From: Nitrospirillum amazonense
GTDB taxonomy: Bacteria; Pseudomonadota; Alphaproteobacteria; Azospirillales; Azospirillaceae
Length of the DNA: 64,000 bases
Direction: 5' to 3'
Assembly: GCF_007828045.1 (NCBI RefSeq)
Contig: NZ_VITN01000007.1
Location: 124,001-188,000, forward strand
Shown here: positions 42,567-52,104 of the stretch, one piece after another
Numbering within the stretch: the stretch's first letter is position 1
How the letters are laid out: each line of letters begins with the position of its first letter
The notes under the pieces: generated by a model
The model's input: only the letters and a program-made list of their open reading frames with translations
Databases searched by the model: none
Told to the model about the DNA's origin: nothing
Made by a program: the position numbers and the translations under genes

Positions 42567-43762
42567 GCCTCCCCCACAGGAGCCTCGACGGACCTGGCCG
42601 CTGCCGGCGACGGGCCGTATTGGCGATAGATGAACTCGGCCGGCGCGTCGCCCCGCGCTTCGACGGCCGCCAGCATGACACCATGGTCTGGCGACAGGGC
42701 GCAGGCGGGATCGGTGCGGCCGGCATCGCCGGTCAGGGCGAAGGCCTGGCAGCGGCAGCCGCCCCAGTCCACCTCCCGCCGCTCGCAGCCCTGGCAAGGT
42801 TCCGGCATCCAGGCGGTGCCGCGATAACGGTTGAAGGCCTCGCTGTCGTACCAGGCCGCCGCGAGCGAGCCGGTGGCAACCGAGGGCCAATCGAAACCGG
42901 GCAGTGTTTCCGCCGCATGGCAGGGCAAGGCGAGGCCGGCGGGGGAGATGTTCATGAACCGCCGGGCCCAGCCGCCCATGCAGGCCTTGGGGCGGGCGGC
43001 GTAATAGTCCGGCGGCACATAGTCGATGACCATGCGGCCCTTCAGCCGCGCCCGCGCCGCCTGCACCGTCGCCGTGGCCGCGTCCAGCTGCGCCCGGCTG
43101 GGCAGCAGGGCGTCCCGGTTCATCAGGCTCCAGCCGTAATACTGGACATGGGCGACTTCGATGCGGCCCGCCCCCAGCTCCAGCCCCAGATCTATCATCT
43201 GCGGCAGCCGGTCCAGGTTTTGGCGGTGGACGACGAAATTCAGGGTCAGGGGCAAGCCGGCCGCTGTCACTTGCCCGGCCAGCGCCAGCTTGCGCGCCTG
43301 GGCGCCCGGCATGCCGCCGATCCGCTCCGCGCTTTCCACCTCCACATCCTGGAAGCTCAGCTGCACATGGTCCAAGCCGGCGTCGGCCAGCACGGCCAGC
43401 GATGCCCGGTCCAGCAACACGCCGGAGGTGATGAGGTTGGTGTAGAGGCCCAGGCCGGCGGCATGGCGCACCAGATCCGGCAAATCCTTGCGCGCCGTAG
43501 GCTCCCCGCCCGAGAAGTGCACCTGCAGGATGCCCAGGGCGGCCGCCTCGCCCAGCACACGCTTCCACGTGGCCGTGTCCATCTCCTCCCTCGCCCGCTG
43601 CAGCTCCACGGGGTTGGAGCAATAGGGGCAGCGCAGCGGGCAGCGGTGGGTCAGCTCCATCAGCAGACCCATCGGTGCCTCTACTTGGGTCGCCGCCACC
43701 GGAGGCGATCCAGCCACAGGGCCGGTCATAGGGCCGGCCATAGGGGAGGAAGCATGGCTCAT
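42548..43762 (-). CDS. pqqE: PQQ biosynthesis radical SAM enzyme PqqE
   Basis: A 404-residue radical SAM enzyme that joins the Glu and Tyr side chains of the PqqA peptide. The 4Fe-4S/SAM motif CPLRCPYC is at residues 41-48, preceded by MELTHR, with FSGGEPTARKDL downstream. The SPASM auxiliary-cluster cysteines are visible in KACMGGWARRF, ALPCHAAET, EPCQGCERREVDWGGCRCQA. The first ~30 residues are a Met/Ala/Pro-rich extension. The start overlaps pqqD (ATGA). PqqD delivers the peptide to it. Confidence 0.96.
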   Translation of the reverse strand: MSHASSPMAGPMTGPVAGSPPVAATQVEAPMGLLMELTHRCPLRCPYCSNPVELQRAREEMDTATWKRVLGEAAALGILQVHFSGGEPTARKDLPDLVRHAAGLGLYTNLITSGVLLDRASLAVLADAGLDHVQLSFQDVEVESAERIGGMPGAQARKLALAGQVTAAGLPLTLNFVVHRQNLDRLPQMIDLGLELGAGRIEVAHVQYYGWSLMNRDALLPSRAQLDAATATVQAARARLKGRMVIDYVPPDYYAARPKACMGGWARRFMNISPAGLALPCHAAETLPGFDWPSVATGSLAAAWYDSEAFNRYRGTAWMPEPCQGCERREVDWGGCRCQAFALTGDAGRTDPACALSPDHGVMLAAVEARGDAPAEFIYRQYGPSPAAARSVEAPVGEAWPAEP

Positions 43763-44055
43763 AGCAGGACAACGCCCTTCTCGGCCAAGTCGCGCAGCAT
43801 GCCACCCACGTCGCCCGCCATCTCGTCCCGCGGCACGTCGAAGCGGGTGGCCAAGTCGTCGATGATGGCCCCCAGGCTGCGCTGGCCGTCCACCAGCTTC
43901 AGGATCTCGGTGGCCGCCTCATCCGGCAGGAAAAGTCGTTCCGGTGCCAGAACCATCCAGCTTTTCCGGGTATCATCGAAGCGGAACTTCACGCCTCGGG
44001 CAAAGCGTGGCACCGACGCCTCGCCCACCGCTTCCGTGGTCGCGGCATCGGTCAT
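43759..44055 (-). CDS. pqqD: PQQ biosynthesis peptide chaperone PqqD
   Basis: A 98-residue peptide chaperone that binds PqqA and presents it to PqqE. The family pattern is clear: FARGVKFRFDDTRKSWMVLA, PERLFLPDEAATEILKLVDG and a C-terminal LRDLAEKGVVLL. The ATG at 44055 overlaps the pqqC stop (ATGA) and the stop overlaps the pqqE start. Confidence 0.95.
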   Translation of the reverse strand: MTDAATTEAVGEASVPRFARGVKFRFDDTRKSWMVLAPERLFLPDEAATEILKLVDGQRSLGAIIDDLATRFDVPRDEMAGDVGGMLRDLAEKGVVLL

Positions 44056-44819
44056 CGCCGGCGTCCTTCCGGTATGAAGGCGCCCGGCGGGATGTAGCCG
44101 GGCTCGACATAGGCGAAGTGCAGGGCGTCCAGTTGGGCCCACAGGATGTTGCACTTCTCCGTCAGGGCGGCGATGGCGCCCCGCTGCTGCTCCGCCGTGC
44201 GGGCATGTGCCTTCACATAGGCCAGGGCGAAATCCACATCGCGCGGCGCCTGGGTCAGGCGCGGGGTGAAGTAAGCCAGGGTTTCCTGAGTGATGAAATC
44301 GTAATTGGCCAGCATGCCGGACACACGCTCGGCGATGATGGTGGGGGAAAACATCTCGGTGAGGGAGGAGGCCACCGCCTCCAGCACGCTGCGGTCCCGC
44401 ACCAGGGAAACATAGGCGTCCACCGCAAAGCGCGTGGCCGGCAGGATGCCGACGGTGGACTGGACATAGTCGCGGTCCAGCCCCACGCCCGTGGCCAGGC
44501 GCAGCCACCGCTCGATGCCGCCGTTGGCGGGGGTGTCGGCTCCGGGGAAGCCGTCGTGGTCCTCCAATCGGCTGCGCCAAAGCCGGCGCAGATCCGGTGT
44601 GGGCAGGCGGGACAGCAACACCGCGTCCTTGGCCGGGATACGGCTCTGATAATAATAGCGGTTCAGGGCCCAGGCCTGGACTTGGCCCCGGTTCAGGGCG
44701 CCGCTGTGCAGCAGCTTATGGAAGGGATGCAGGTTGTGGTAGCGCTCCGCCCCCACGGCGCGCAACGCCGCCTCCAACTCTTCCGGCGATAGGACGCGAT
44801 CCTGCGGCGCTGCGGTCAT
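44052..44819 (-). CDS. pqqC: Pyrroloquinoline-quinone synthase PqqC
   Basis: A 255-residue cofactor-free oxidase that does the last ring closure and oxidation to PQQ. Family blocks are YHNLHPFHKLLHSGALNRGQ, ALNRYYYQSRIPAKDAVLLS, LEDHDGFPGA and LTEMFSPTIIAERVSGMLAN. Length matches the usual ~250 residues. The ATG at 44819 overlaps the pqqB stop (ATGA), fixing the start; the longer open frame upstream is inside pqqB. Confidence 0.96.
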   Translation of the reverse strand: MTAAPQDRVLSPEELEAALRAVGAERYHNLHPFHKLLHSGALNRGQVQAWALNRYYYQSRIPAKDAVLLSRLPTPDLRRLWRSRLEDHDGFPGADTPANGGIERWLRLATGVGLDRDYVQSTVGILPATRFAVDAYVSLVRDRSVLEAVASSLTEMFSPTIIAERVSGMLANYDFITQETLAYFTPRLTQAPRDVDFALAYVKAHARTAEQQRGAIAALTEKCNILWAQLDALHFAYVEPGYIPPGAFIPEGRRR

Positions 44820-45733
44820 AAGGCGATTTCCATTCCGTCGAAGGCCACCTCCCATCCCGCTTGGTCCACCACCCGGCGCTGCGGGCTGTCGTCCATGAGG
44901 ATGGGATTGGAATTGTTGATGTGGATGAAGACGCGGCGGCGAACATCCAGGCCGGCGAAGGCGGCAAGGGTAGCGTCCACGCTCATGTGTCCCATGCGCA
45001 GACCGGTCTTCTTTCCAAGCCCGGCGTCGATCATTTCGGTGTCGGTATAAAGTGTGCCATCGAAGAACACCAACTCGGCGCCGCGCAGGCGGTCCGCCAG
45101 CGCCGCCGTCATGGCGGCGCAGCCGGGAATGAAGAAGAAGCGACGGTCGCCGTCATCCACCGCCACGCCCACCGTGTCCTCCCCCTCCACGATGGGGGGT
45201 GGACCGTCGTGGCCCTCCAGGTATAGCGGCACCTTGCCGGGCACGGGGAACAGCTCTACCCACAGCCCACTTTCCGCGCCGCCAGTGCCGCCCCCGGTGA
45301 GAGGCACCCGCTGGTTCAGCGGCAGCGCGCTTCGCGCCACCACGTCACGGGCCAGCACCTCGAAGACCGGGTTGGCGTCCAGGATGCCCAGGGTGCGGGC
45401 GGTGCCGTGCAGGGTGAAGGGTTGGCGCTCCCGCAAATTCAGCAAACCGGCGATGACATCGACGTCGCCGCCGCTCAGCACCACACCCGCAATGGGGGAG
45501 GAGCGCAAGCCGTGGTTGGGGTGCAGCGCCGGGTTGGCGGCGATCTGCTGCCGCAGGTCGGGTGATGCGTTCAGCAGAAACCAGTCCCGGCCGTCGCGGC
45601 TGACCGCCAGCGAGGCCTGGGTGCGGGGCCGCGCCGCCGGATCGCCGGCGCGCGCCCGCCGGCAAGCCTCGGCATGCGAATTCCATTGGGGAAACCCGCC
45701 GCCGGCCGCCGCGCCGAGAACAAGGATATGCAT
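44816..45733 (-). CDS. pqqB: PQQ biosynthesis protein PqqB
   Basis: A 305-residue protein of the MBL fold that hydroxylates the PqqE product in PQQ synthesis. Landmarks: HILVLGAAAGGGFPQWNSHA, DWFLLNASPDLRQQIAANPA, GVVLSGGDVDVIAGLLNLRE, VFFDGTLYTDTEMI and MGHMSVD. The typical metallo-beta-lactamase HxHxDH is replaced, as is normal for PqqB. It follows pqqA after a 96-base gap. Confidence 0.96.
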   Translation of the reverse strand: MHILVLGAAAGGGFPQWNSHAEACRRARAGDPAARPRTQASLAVSRDGRDWFLLNASPDLRQQIAANPALHPNHGLRSSPIAGVVLSGGDVDVIAGLLNLRERQPFTLHGTARTLGILDANPVFEVLARDVVARSALPLNQRVPLTGGGTGGAESGLWVELFPVPGKVPLYLEGHDGPPPIVEGEDTVGVAVDDGDRRFFFIPGCAAMTAALADRLRGAELVFFDGTLYTDTEMIDAGLGKKTGLRMGHMSVDATLAAFAGLDVRRRVFIHINNSNPILMDDSPQRRVVDQAGWEVAFDGMEIAL

Positions 45734-45829
45734 GGGTCCTTAGGTGCCAAGCCAAAGCACTGGGGGCCGTCGCGGCCGACCGGATCCAACGCCCGGAAGA
45801 CCAGCGGCGGCCCCAAGTCGTTGAATTGC

Positions 45830-45910
45830 TTACTTCACTTCCGCGCAAGCGTAGCAGTTGATTTCCATGCCCAGCGCGATTTCAACGATCTTCGGAGTCT
45901 TCCAGCTCAT
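45830..45910 (-). CDS. pqqA: PQQ precursor peptide PqqA (operon copy)
   Basis: A 26-residue ribosomal peptide, MSWKTPKIVEIALGMEINCY followed by ACAEVK. Glu16 and Tyr20 (E-x3-Y) are the residues fused into PQQ. GGAGGAAATGTT lies just upstream of the ATG and a good promoter 50-78 bases upstream. It leads pqqBCDE. A near-identical second copy is at 56441. Confidence 0.97.
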   Translation of the reverse strand: MSWKTPKIVEIALGMEINCYACAEVK

Positions 45911-45959
45911 AACATTTCCTCCGGTTTTGAGGAGCGGCCACATGTCCGTTCCTATATTT

Positions 45960-45988
45960 AAAATAATTCTAAATCGTCTTTCCGTCAA
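45960..45988 (-). promoter_or_regulatory. Candidate promoter of the pqq operon
   Basis: On the minus strand TTGACG (45983-45988), a 17-base spacer, then TATTTT (45960-45965) within an AT-rich patch. Transcription would start about 43 bases before the pqqA ATG. No known activator site is evident at this spot. Confidence 0.6.
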
Positions 45989-46166
45989 GGCGGCTGCCGG
46001 TGCTGCGACCCCGCGCCGCCTCATCCCTTGGGCGCAGACAGGCGAGTCACGGCACCCAAGGTATCAAGCGTTGCACGCCTTCCACTGTTCCGGTGAAGTG
46101 GCGCCCTGCCCGGTCCATGGTGACCATGCACATGGGGGAGGGCGCCGTAAGAGGCATAGGGACCTG

Positions 46167-47630
46167 TTAGAAGAACGCGATGGCGCCGGCGGCGATCGTG
46201 TCCTCTTGCGCCTTGTTGCCGCCGTGGGCCGTGGCGGTGGTATGGGCATACTCACAGATCAGGTTGACCCAACTGGTCAGCTTATATTTGCAGCCGGCGG
46301 CCCAGGATTCGTTGGTCTTCACCAGCAGGGGGTTGACCTCGCCCGAGGCCAGGCCCAGGCGGCTCAGCCCATAACTGCCGGACAGGGTGAACCTCTTGAA
46401 GAAGGTGTAGCTGCCCTGGACGTAGTAGCCGTCCGAACTGCGCGCCTGGCCGGCGGCACTGACGCCGTCGAAGAACAGGCCGGTGGTTCCCAGCGCGTCG
46501 CCGGTGTAGCCATAGGCCACCAGCTCGGCATCCGCGATGTCGACCTTGGCGCCGAAGTCCCAGCCGGTGCCCCGCACGCTGCGTCCCTGGGGCAGCGCCT
46601 CGGCGGCCGACACGCTTTTCAAATCCTGAGTGACAACGTTGGCCCATAGCTGGGCCTTCAGCAGGCTGCTGGCGTCGGTTGGCAGCTCATAGTTGACGCC
46701 GGCCTGGATCTGCGGATCGTCATGGGCGGACAGGGTGCCCGACTGGCCGGAGAAGTTGAAGGCGTCCAGCGGTTGGAAGATGCCGACCGACGCGGTGAAG
46801 CCGCTGAACTTGGGCGTGGTGTAGGTGATCTGGGGCATGAAGTCGGTATAGACGTAACCGATGCCGATGCGCCCCAGCGAGGTGTTGGACGGCGCCACAT
46901 TGCCGCCGGTGGACCCCACGCCGAACAGGGTGAAGTCGTTCAGGATGGCCTGCTGGCCGAACAGGCCGATGTCGCGGCCCACCTTGACCGTGCCCATGCT
47001 GGGCGTGCCCACCGTCAGGTACTGCTGGCGGAAGTCGATGCCCGACGTCGCCAGGGCATGCGCGGCACCGGCGGAGTTGGCACCGCCCGCGCCCGACACG
47101 CTGTTCAAGCCGGGGTACAGGCCGAAATGGGCGACGATGTCGAAGCCTTCCTGCTGGGTCTTCAGCTCCACGGCGAAGTTGCCCGGCAGCAGGCCGTTGC
47201 GGATGGAGGAGTTCTCGCTGCTGCCCACTGCCGCCAGGCCGCCCGCCACCACATGGTTGGGCGCCACGCTGTCCGGGCTGTCATGGACATAATAGCCGTT
47301 GATCTCGCCCGACAGGGTGACGTCGACGGGGCCGACATGCACGCCGATGCCCTTTTCCGTCATGCGCACGGCGAAAGGATCGGGCGGCGGGGCGGCGGCC
47401 ACCGCCGCGGCGCTGGCGCTGGCCACGGCGGCCGGCGGCGGGGGTGGCGGCGTCTCGACCGCCTTGCGCTGTTTCAGTTGGTCGTATTCCTGCTGGGACA
47501 GGATGCCTTTGGCCAACAATTTGGCCAGAAGATCGTCGGTGGTGTCGGCTTTCGCCATGGATCCCGGCAGACATGCCAGGCCGCTGATCGCGGTCACGCC
47601 CAGAAACAATGCCATCCGCTTGGATTTCAT
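46167..47630 (-). CDS. Outer membrane porin (OprB/Porin_4-like beta barrel)
   Basis: A 487-residue outer-membrane protein. Signal peptide MALFLGVTAISGLACLPGSM ends near AKA; a short N-terminal helix (LLAKLLAKGILSQQEYDQLK) and a Pro/Ala linker precede the barrel. The barrel has alternating strands, for example FRQQYLTVGTPSMGTVKVGR and GYVYTDFMPQITYTTPKFSG, and the last residue is Phe (GAIAFF), the usual barrel-assembly signal. GGAGG lies 8 bases before the ATG. It sits next to pqqA on the same strand, with its own upstream region. It may admit alcohol or other small substrates; that is inference. Confidence 0.85.
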   Translation of the reverse strand: MKSKRMALFLGVTAISGLACLPGSMAKADTTDDLLAKLLAKGILSQQEYDQLKQRKAVETPPPPPPAAVASASAAAVAAAPPPDPFAVRMTEKGIGVHVGPVDVTLSGEINGYYVHDSPDSVAPNHVVAGGLAAVGSSENSSIRNGLLPGNFAVELKTQQEGFDIVAHFGLYPGLNSVSGAGGANSAGAAHALATSGIDFRQQYLTVGTPSMGTVKVGRDIGLFGQQAILNDFTLFGVGSTGGNVAPSNTSLGRIGIGYVYTDFMPQITYTTPKFSGFTASVGIFQPLDAFNFSGQSGTLSAHDDPQIQAGVNYELPTDASSLLKAQLWANVVTQDLKSVSAAEALPQGRSVRGTGWDFGAKVDIADAELVAYGYTGDALGTTGLFFDGVSAAGQARSSDGYYVQGSYTFFKRFTLSGSYGLSRLGLASGEVNPLLVKTNESWAAGCKYKLTSWVNLICEYAHTTATAHGGNKAQEDTIAAGAIAFF

Positions 47631-47918
47631 TCTTGTTTCCTCCCGGCTTATATTTGCAGGGTGTCGGCCCGGTGGCCATGGCAATAAAACGCCATTCGGC
47701 GGAAGTTTCCGCGCGCCGATCATTTCCCTGCTGTTTGGCGGGGTCTTTCTGGGCCCCACCTTAATTTGAAACTTGAAGTCGTTTGCCTTGTCCGCGCAAT
47801 AGAACTAAAGAACCGTTGCGGGTTGCCGGCCGGTTGCGCACGCTGGGACAAGCCTATGAAATCATGGGGGCGGTTCGCATGCGGCCCTTCGGCCGCCGCA
47901 CCGCACCCGGATGGACCC

Positions 47919-49286
47919 ATGAAAACCAAGCCTGGCGACAGCGGCCAATCCCATAGTGGACAGCCCCCCGGTGCCAAGACCCGCCCCGTTGACGGGCCCG
48001 GCGCCACATCCCCAACCAAGCCCAAGGTCGCGGCGCGGTCCCGCAGCACCCCGCCGCGGATGAACGGTACCGCCCCCGTGCCCCCGGCCGCTTCCCTGCC
48101 GCCCCTGCCCCCCTTCCCCGTGGCGCCTGCGCGGACGCGCGCCCGCGGCGATGGCGGGCCCACCGTACCCTTGCGCCGCGGCGGGTCCGACAAGACGGAC
48201 GCCCATGCGGCGGTGGCGGAGCTGCGTCAACAGATCGGGAACGGCGGCGACGCGGCCGGCATCCTGGTCTTCTTCTCCCCCGCCTATGACCGGGAGGAGA
48301 TGCTGTCGGCACTGAAGAAGGCGTTCGGTTCCACGCCCGTCTTCGGCTGCACCACGGCGGGGGAGATCACGCCCTTCGGCTACATCAGCAACGGCCTCAC
48401 CGGCATCAGCTTCCCGGCGGCGGACTTCATGGTCCATTCCGCCCTGTTCGAGGGGTTGAGCCAATTCCAGATCGCCAACACCATCGAGCGGACGCATCAA
48501 CTGGTGTCCCAACGTCATGCCCAGGCCCAGGGGCGGCCCGGCTTCGGCCTGCTGCTGGTCGATGGCCTGTCGACGCGCGAGGAACAGCTGGTCAGCGCCA
48601 TCGGCAACGCGCTGGCGGGCCTGCCGCTGATCGGCGGGTCGGCCGGCGACGGGCTGGATTTCAAATCCACCGTCGTCCTGCATGAGGGCCGCTGCGTCAG
48701 CGACGCCGCCATCCTGCTGCTGGTCACCACCCGCCGGCGCTTCTCCGTCTTCAAGACGGAGCATTTCGTGCCTACGGAACACAAGATGGTGGTGACCGGC
48801 GCCGACCTTGAGAGCCGCCGGGTGTTCGAGATCAACGCCGAGCCGGCGGCCCTGGAATATGCCCGCCTGGTGGGCCTGTCGAACGAGCCGCTGACGCCCA
48901 AGATTTTCGCCGCCCACCCCGTGGTGGTGCGGGTGGGCGGCCAGTACCACGTCCGCGCCATCCAGAAGGTGAACCCGGACAACAGCCTGACCTTCCACTG
49001 CGCCATCGACGAGGGGCTGGTGCTGACGGTGGCGCGCGGCATCGATATCGTGGAAAATCTCCATGAATTGTTCCGCCGGCTGGAACGGGAGATCGGCCCC
49101 TTGGACGCCATCATCGGGTTCGATTGCGTCTTGCGGAACCTGGAAACGGAACAGCGCAACCTGAAGGCCGCCGTGTCGGATCTGTTCGTCGCCCATCGCG
49201 TCACCGGCTTCTGCACCTATGGCGAGCAGTACATGTCCATGCACGTGAACCAGACCTTCACCGGCGTCGCCATCGGTGGGACATGA
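47919..49286 (+). CDS. FIST-domain sensor protein (NosP-like)
   Basis: A ~455-residue cytoplasmic sensor. After a Pro/Lys-rich N-terminal stretch (~residues 1-95), the FIST N domain (ILVFFSPAYDREEMLSALKK, VFGCTTAGEITPFGYI, PLIGGSAGDGLDFKSTVVLH) and FIST C domain (ALEYARLVG, ITPKIF-like KIFAAHPVVVRVGGQYHVR, GFDCVLRNLE, GFCTYGEQYMSMHVNQTFTG) are complete. The start is uncertain: in-frame ATGs lie at 47766, 47856 and 47919. It overlaps the kinase gene by 4 bases. In Pseudomonas and Vibrio a FIST protein (NosP) binds heme/NO and inhibits a co-encoded hybrid kinase, and in P. aeruginosa that pair lies in the ethanol-oxidation region. Confidence 0.87.
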   Translation: MKTKPGDSGQSHSGQPPGAKTRPVDGPGATSPTKPKVAARSRSTPPRMNGTAPVPPAASLPPLPPFPVAPARTRARGDGGPTVPLRRGGSDKTDAHAAVAELRQQIGNGGDAAGILVFFSPAYDREEMLSALKKAFGSTPVFGCTTAGEITPFGYISNGLTGISFPAADFMVHSALFEGLSQFQIANTIERTHQLVSQRHAQAQGRPGFGLLLVDGLSTREEQLVSAIGNALAGLPLIGGSAGDGLDFKSTVVLHEGRCVSDAAILLLVTTRRRFSVFKTEHFVPTEHKMVVTGADLESRRVFEINAEPAALEYARLVGLSNEPLTPKIFAAHPVVVRVGGQYHVRAIQKVNPDNSLTFHCAIDEGLVLTVARGIDIVENLHELFRRLEREIGPLDAIIGFDCVLRNLETEQRNLKAAVSDLFVAHRVTGFCTYGEQYMSMHVNQTFTGVAIGGT

Positions 49287-52051
49287 TCATTCCCAAGCCC
49301 CTGCCCGCCAACCAGGATGCAGCGCCGGTGCCGGCCGACACGGACGCGGCGCGGCGCATCGCCGACCTGGAGCAGCAGGTGGCGAAGCTGACGCGCATCA
49401 ACCAGTCGCTGATGGACCGGGTGGAGCGCCATGTGGACGGCCAGGGCTCAGCCTTTTCGCTGTTCCAGACCGCCATCAGCCTGGAGAATCAGGTACGGTC
49501 GCGCACCCGGTCGCTGGAAGAGGCGCTGGTTGACCTGGAGCAGTCCTATCAGGAAGCCGCCTTGGCGCGGGAGCAGGCGGAAACGGCCCGCCTGCGCCTG
49601 TTCACCGCCATCGAGGCGGTCAGCGGCGGCTTCGCCCTGTTTGACGCCGACGACCGGCTGGTGCTGTTCAACCAGGATTATCTCAGCTTCTGGCCCGGCA
49701 TGGCGGGCGACGTCCACCCCGGCATGTCGTTCAGCGACATGGTGCATCTGGCGGTGCAGCGCAAAAGCGTGATGGACGCCTACCGCGACCCCGACGGCTG
49801 GGTCCGCCGCCGCCTGCGCCAGCATGCCGATTGCCAGGGCCCCACCGTCCACGCGCTGAGCGACGGCCGCTGGATGCAGATCAACGAGAAGCGCACCAAT
49901 GACGGCGGCGTGGTCGCCATCTACACCGACATCACCGCCCTGAAACGGCGGGAGACGCAGCAGTGGAAGGCGGCGCTGGCGCAGAAGAGCACCCTGCTGC
50001 AGGCCACGCTGGACAACATCTTCCAGGGGGTAGCGGTGTACGACGCCCAACTGGCGCTGGTGGCCTGGAACAACGAGTTCGTGCGCCTGCTGGACCTGAC
50101 GCCCCGCTGCGTGCGGCGCGGCGCCGTCTTCGCCGATTTCCAGCGCTTCAATGACGGCCTGCTGGCCCATGGCATCAGCGAGCCGCGTTTCCTGGACCCC
50201 CAGAACAACCCGCTGCCGCTGCGGCTGGAACAGACCTGGTTCAATGGCCGGGTGCTGGACATCGAGCGCAACCCCATGCCCGACGGCGGTTTCGTCCTGA
50301 CCTTCACCGACATCACCGAGCGCAAGCGCAATGAAGAGGCGCTGCGCGACAGCGAGCGGCGCATCCGCCTGGTGACGGACGCCATGCCGGCGCTGATCGC
50401 CTATGCCGACGCGGACGAGCGTTACCAGTTCGTCAACGCCCCCTACCGGCAATGGCTGCGCCGGCCGGAAACGGCCATTCTGGGCCGGCGCATGCGCCAC
50501 GTGCTGGCCCCCGCCTTCTACGAGCGCAGCCGCGCCTATATCCGCCGGGCCCTGGCCGGGCAGACCGTGTCGTTCGAGGTGGAGCTGACGCCCACCGGCG
50601 ACCCCGACAATCTGGCGGAGCCGCGCTACGCCCATGTCACCTTCGTGCCCCATATCGGCCTACCCCATGCCGACCAGGATCGGGTGATCCTGGGCCTTTT
50701 CACCCTGATGCAGGACGTTACGGAGCGGCGCCGCGCCGACGCCGCCATCAAGGAGGCGAACGAGACACTGGAGCGGCGGGTGACCGAGCGCACCGCGGCG
50801 CTGACCGCCCTGAACGGCCAGTTGCAGCAGGAGATCGCGGAGCGGCGAGAGGTGGAGCGCGCCCTGCAATCCGCCAAGGTGGAGGCCGAGCAGGCCAACC
50901 TGTCCAAGACCAAGTTCCTGGCCGCCGCGAGCCATGACCTGCTGCAGCCCCTGAATTCCGCCCGGCTGTTCGTGTCGGCCCTGGCGGAGCTGGAACATAC
51001 GCGCAAGAACCGGTCGCTGATCGACAACATCGACGTGTCGCTGGGGGCGGTGGAGGGCCTGCTGGATGCGCTGCTCGACATCTCGAAGCTGGACGCCGGC
51101 GCGGTCTCGCCGGAGATCGTGGACTTCCCCATCGGCAGCCTGCTGGGGCCGCTATCCACCGAGCACCAGGTTTTGGCGCAGGAACAAGGGCTGGCCCTGC
51201 GCTACGTGCCGTCGCGCGCCGTGGTACGCAGCGACATCCGCCTGCTGCGCAGCATCGTGCAGAATTTCCTGTCCAACGCCGTGCGCTATACCCAGCGGGG
51301 GGGCGTGCTGCTGGGCTGCCGCCGCCGGGGCGACACCTTGCGCATCGAGGTGTGGGACAGCGGTCCCGGCATACCGGCCGACCAGTTGGATGAGATCTTC
51401 AAGGAATTCCATCAGTTACATCGGGGGCCCATGCTGGGCAGCCCCACTGGGAATTCGACCAAGGGTGAGGGACGCACCCGCGCCACCGGCCGGGGCATGG
51501 GCCTGGGCCTGGCCATCGTGCGCCGCGTGGCCAAGGTGTTGGACGTGACGGTGGAAACCCGGTCCATGGTCGGCCGCGGCTCCATCTTCTCCGTCGCTGT
51601 GCCCTTGGGCGCCATGACGGCCTCGGCCGTCGCCCGCCGCGTGGCCGGTGACGGCAACGCCCGTCCCCTGGACGGAACCCTGGTCCTGGTCCTGGATGAC
51701 GAGCCCAGCGCGCTGATGGGCATGCAGGCGCTGCTGTCCACCTGGGGCTGCGAGGCGGCGGTGGCGTCTACCGGAGAGGAAGCGCTGGAGGTGCTGGGCC
51801 GCCTGCCCCGCCCGCCCGACGCCCTTATCGCCGACTTCCACCTGGGGGATGGCCACACCGGCCCGGATGAGGTCACCCGCCTGCGCCAGGTCATTGCCGC
51901 CGGCACCGGCCTGGCCCCACCCGCCATCATCGTCACCGCCGACCACACGCCGGAGGTCGAGGCCCAAGTGAAGCAGCACCAGTACTGGATGCTGAAAAAG
52001 CCGCTGAATCCGGCGCAGCTGCGGGCGCTGCTGTCCAGCATGCTGGGGTAG
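49283..52051 (+). CDS. PAS-containing hybrid histidine kinase (NahK/ErcS'-like)
   Basis: A 922-residue soluble hybrid kinase. N-terminal coiled coils (~20-110) are followed by three PAS-type domains (~105-225, ~240-345, ~355-490), a second coiled coil (~490-540), a HisKA domain with His551 in AAASHDLLQPLNSARL, a HATPase domain (VQNFLSNAVRYTQRGG, VWDSGPGIPADQLDEIF, GMGLGLAIVRRVA) and a receiver domain with the phospho-acceptor Asp851 in ALIADFHLGDG. No membrane helix. The ATGA overlap with the FIST gene makes a sensor/kinase pair. Close in design to NahK/ErcS', which controls ethanol oxidation and biofilm signals in Pseudomonas. Confidence 0.92.
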   Translation: MIIPKPLPANQDAAPVPADTDAARRIADLEQQVAKLTRINQSLMDRVERHVDGQGSAFSLFQTAISLENQVRSRTRSLEEALVDLEQSYQEAALAREQAETARLRLFTAIEAVSGGFALFDADDRLVLFNQDYLSFWPGMAGDVHPGMSFSDMVHLAVQRKSVMDAYRDPDGWVRRRLRQHADCQGPTVHALSDGRWMQINEKRTNDGGVVAIYTDITALKRRETQQWKAALAQKSTLLQATLDNIFQGVAVYDAQLALVAWNNEFVRLLDLTPRCVRRGAVFADFQRFNDGLLAHGISEPRFLDPQNNPLPLRLEQTWFNGRVLDIERNPMPDGGFVLTFTDITERKRNEEALRDSERRIRLVTDAMPALIAYADADERYQFVNAPYRQWLRRPETAILGRRMRHVLAPAFYERSRAYIRRALAGQTVSFEVELTPTGDPDNLAEPRYAHVTFVPHIGLPHADQDRVILGLFTLMQDVTERRRADAAIKEANETLERRVTERTAALTALNGQLQQEIAERREVERALQSAKVEAEQANLSKTKFLAAASHDLLQPLNSARLFVSALAELEHTRKNRSLIDNIDVSLGAVEGLLDALLDISKLDAGAVSPEIVDFPIGSLLGPLSTEHQVLAQEQGLALRYVPSRAVVRSDIRLLRSIVQNFLSNAVRYTQRGGVLLGCRRRGDTLRIEVWDSGPGIPADQLDEIFKEFHQLHRGPMLGSPTGNSTKGEGRTRATGRGMGLGLAIVRRVAKVLDVTVETRSMVGRGSIFSVAVPLGAMTASAVARRVAGDGNARPLDGTLVLVLDDEPSALMGMQALLSTWGCEAAVASTGEEALEVLGRLPRPPDALIADFHLGDGHTGPDEVTRLRQVIAAGTGLAPPAIIVTADHTPEVEAQVKQHQYWMLKKPLNPAQLRALLSSMLG

Positions 52052-52104
52052 GGCCGGGGTCCGGACCCTCCGCGCCCGGTTGACACGCCTTCGCAACCGG
52101 CGAT

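Noticed and set aside
47676-47692. A sigma54 promoter (TGGC then TTGC on the minus strand) upstream of the porin
   Set aside because: The distance between the GG and GC elements is 9, one less than the strict spacing of 10 that sigma54 needs.
52057-52068. GGGTCCGGACCC as a terminator after the hybrid kinase
   Set aside because: It is a short perfect palindrome with practically no loop and no T-tract; it could be chance in GC-rich DNA.
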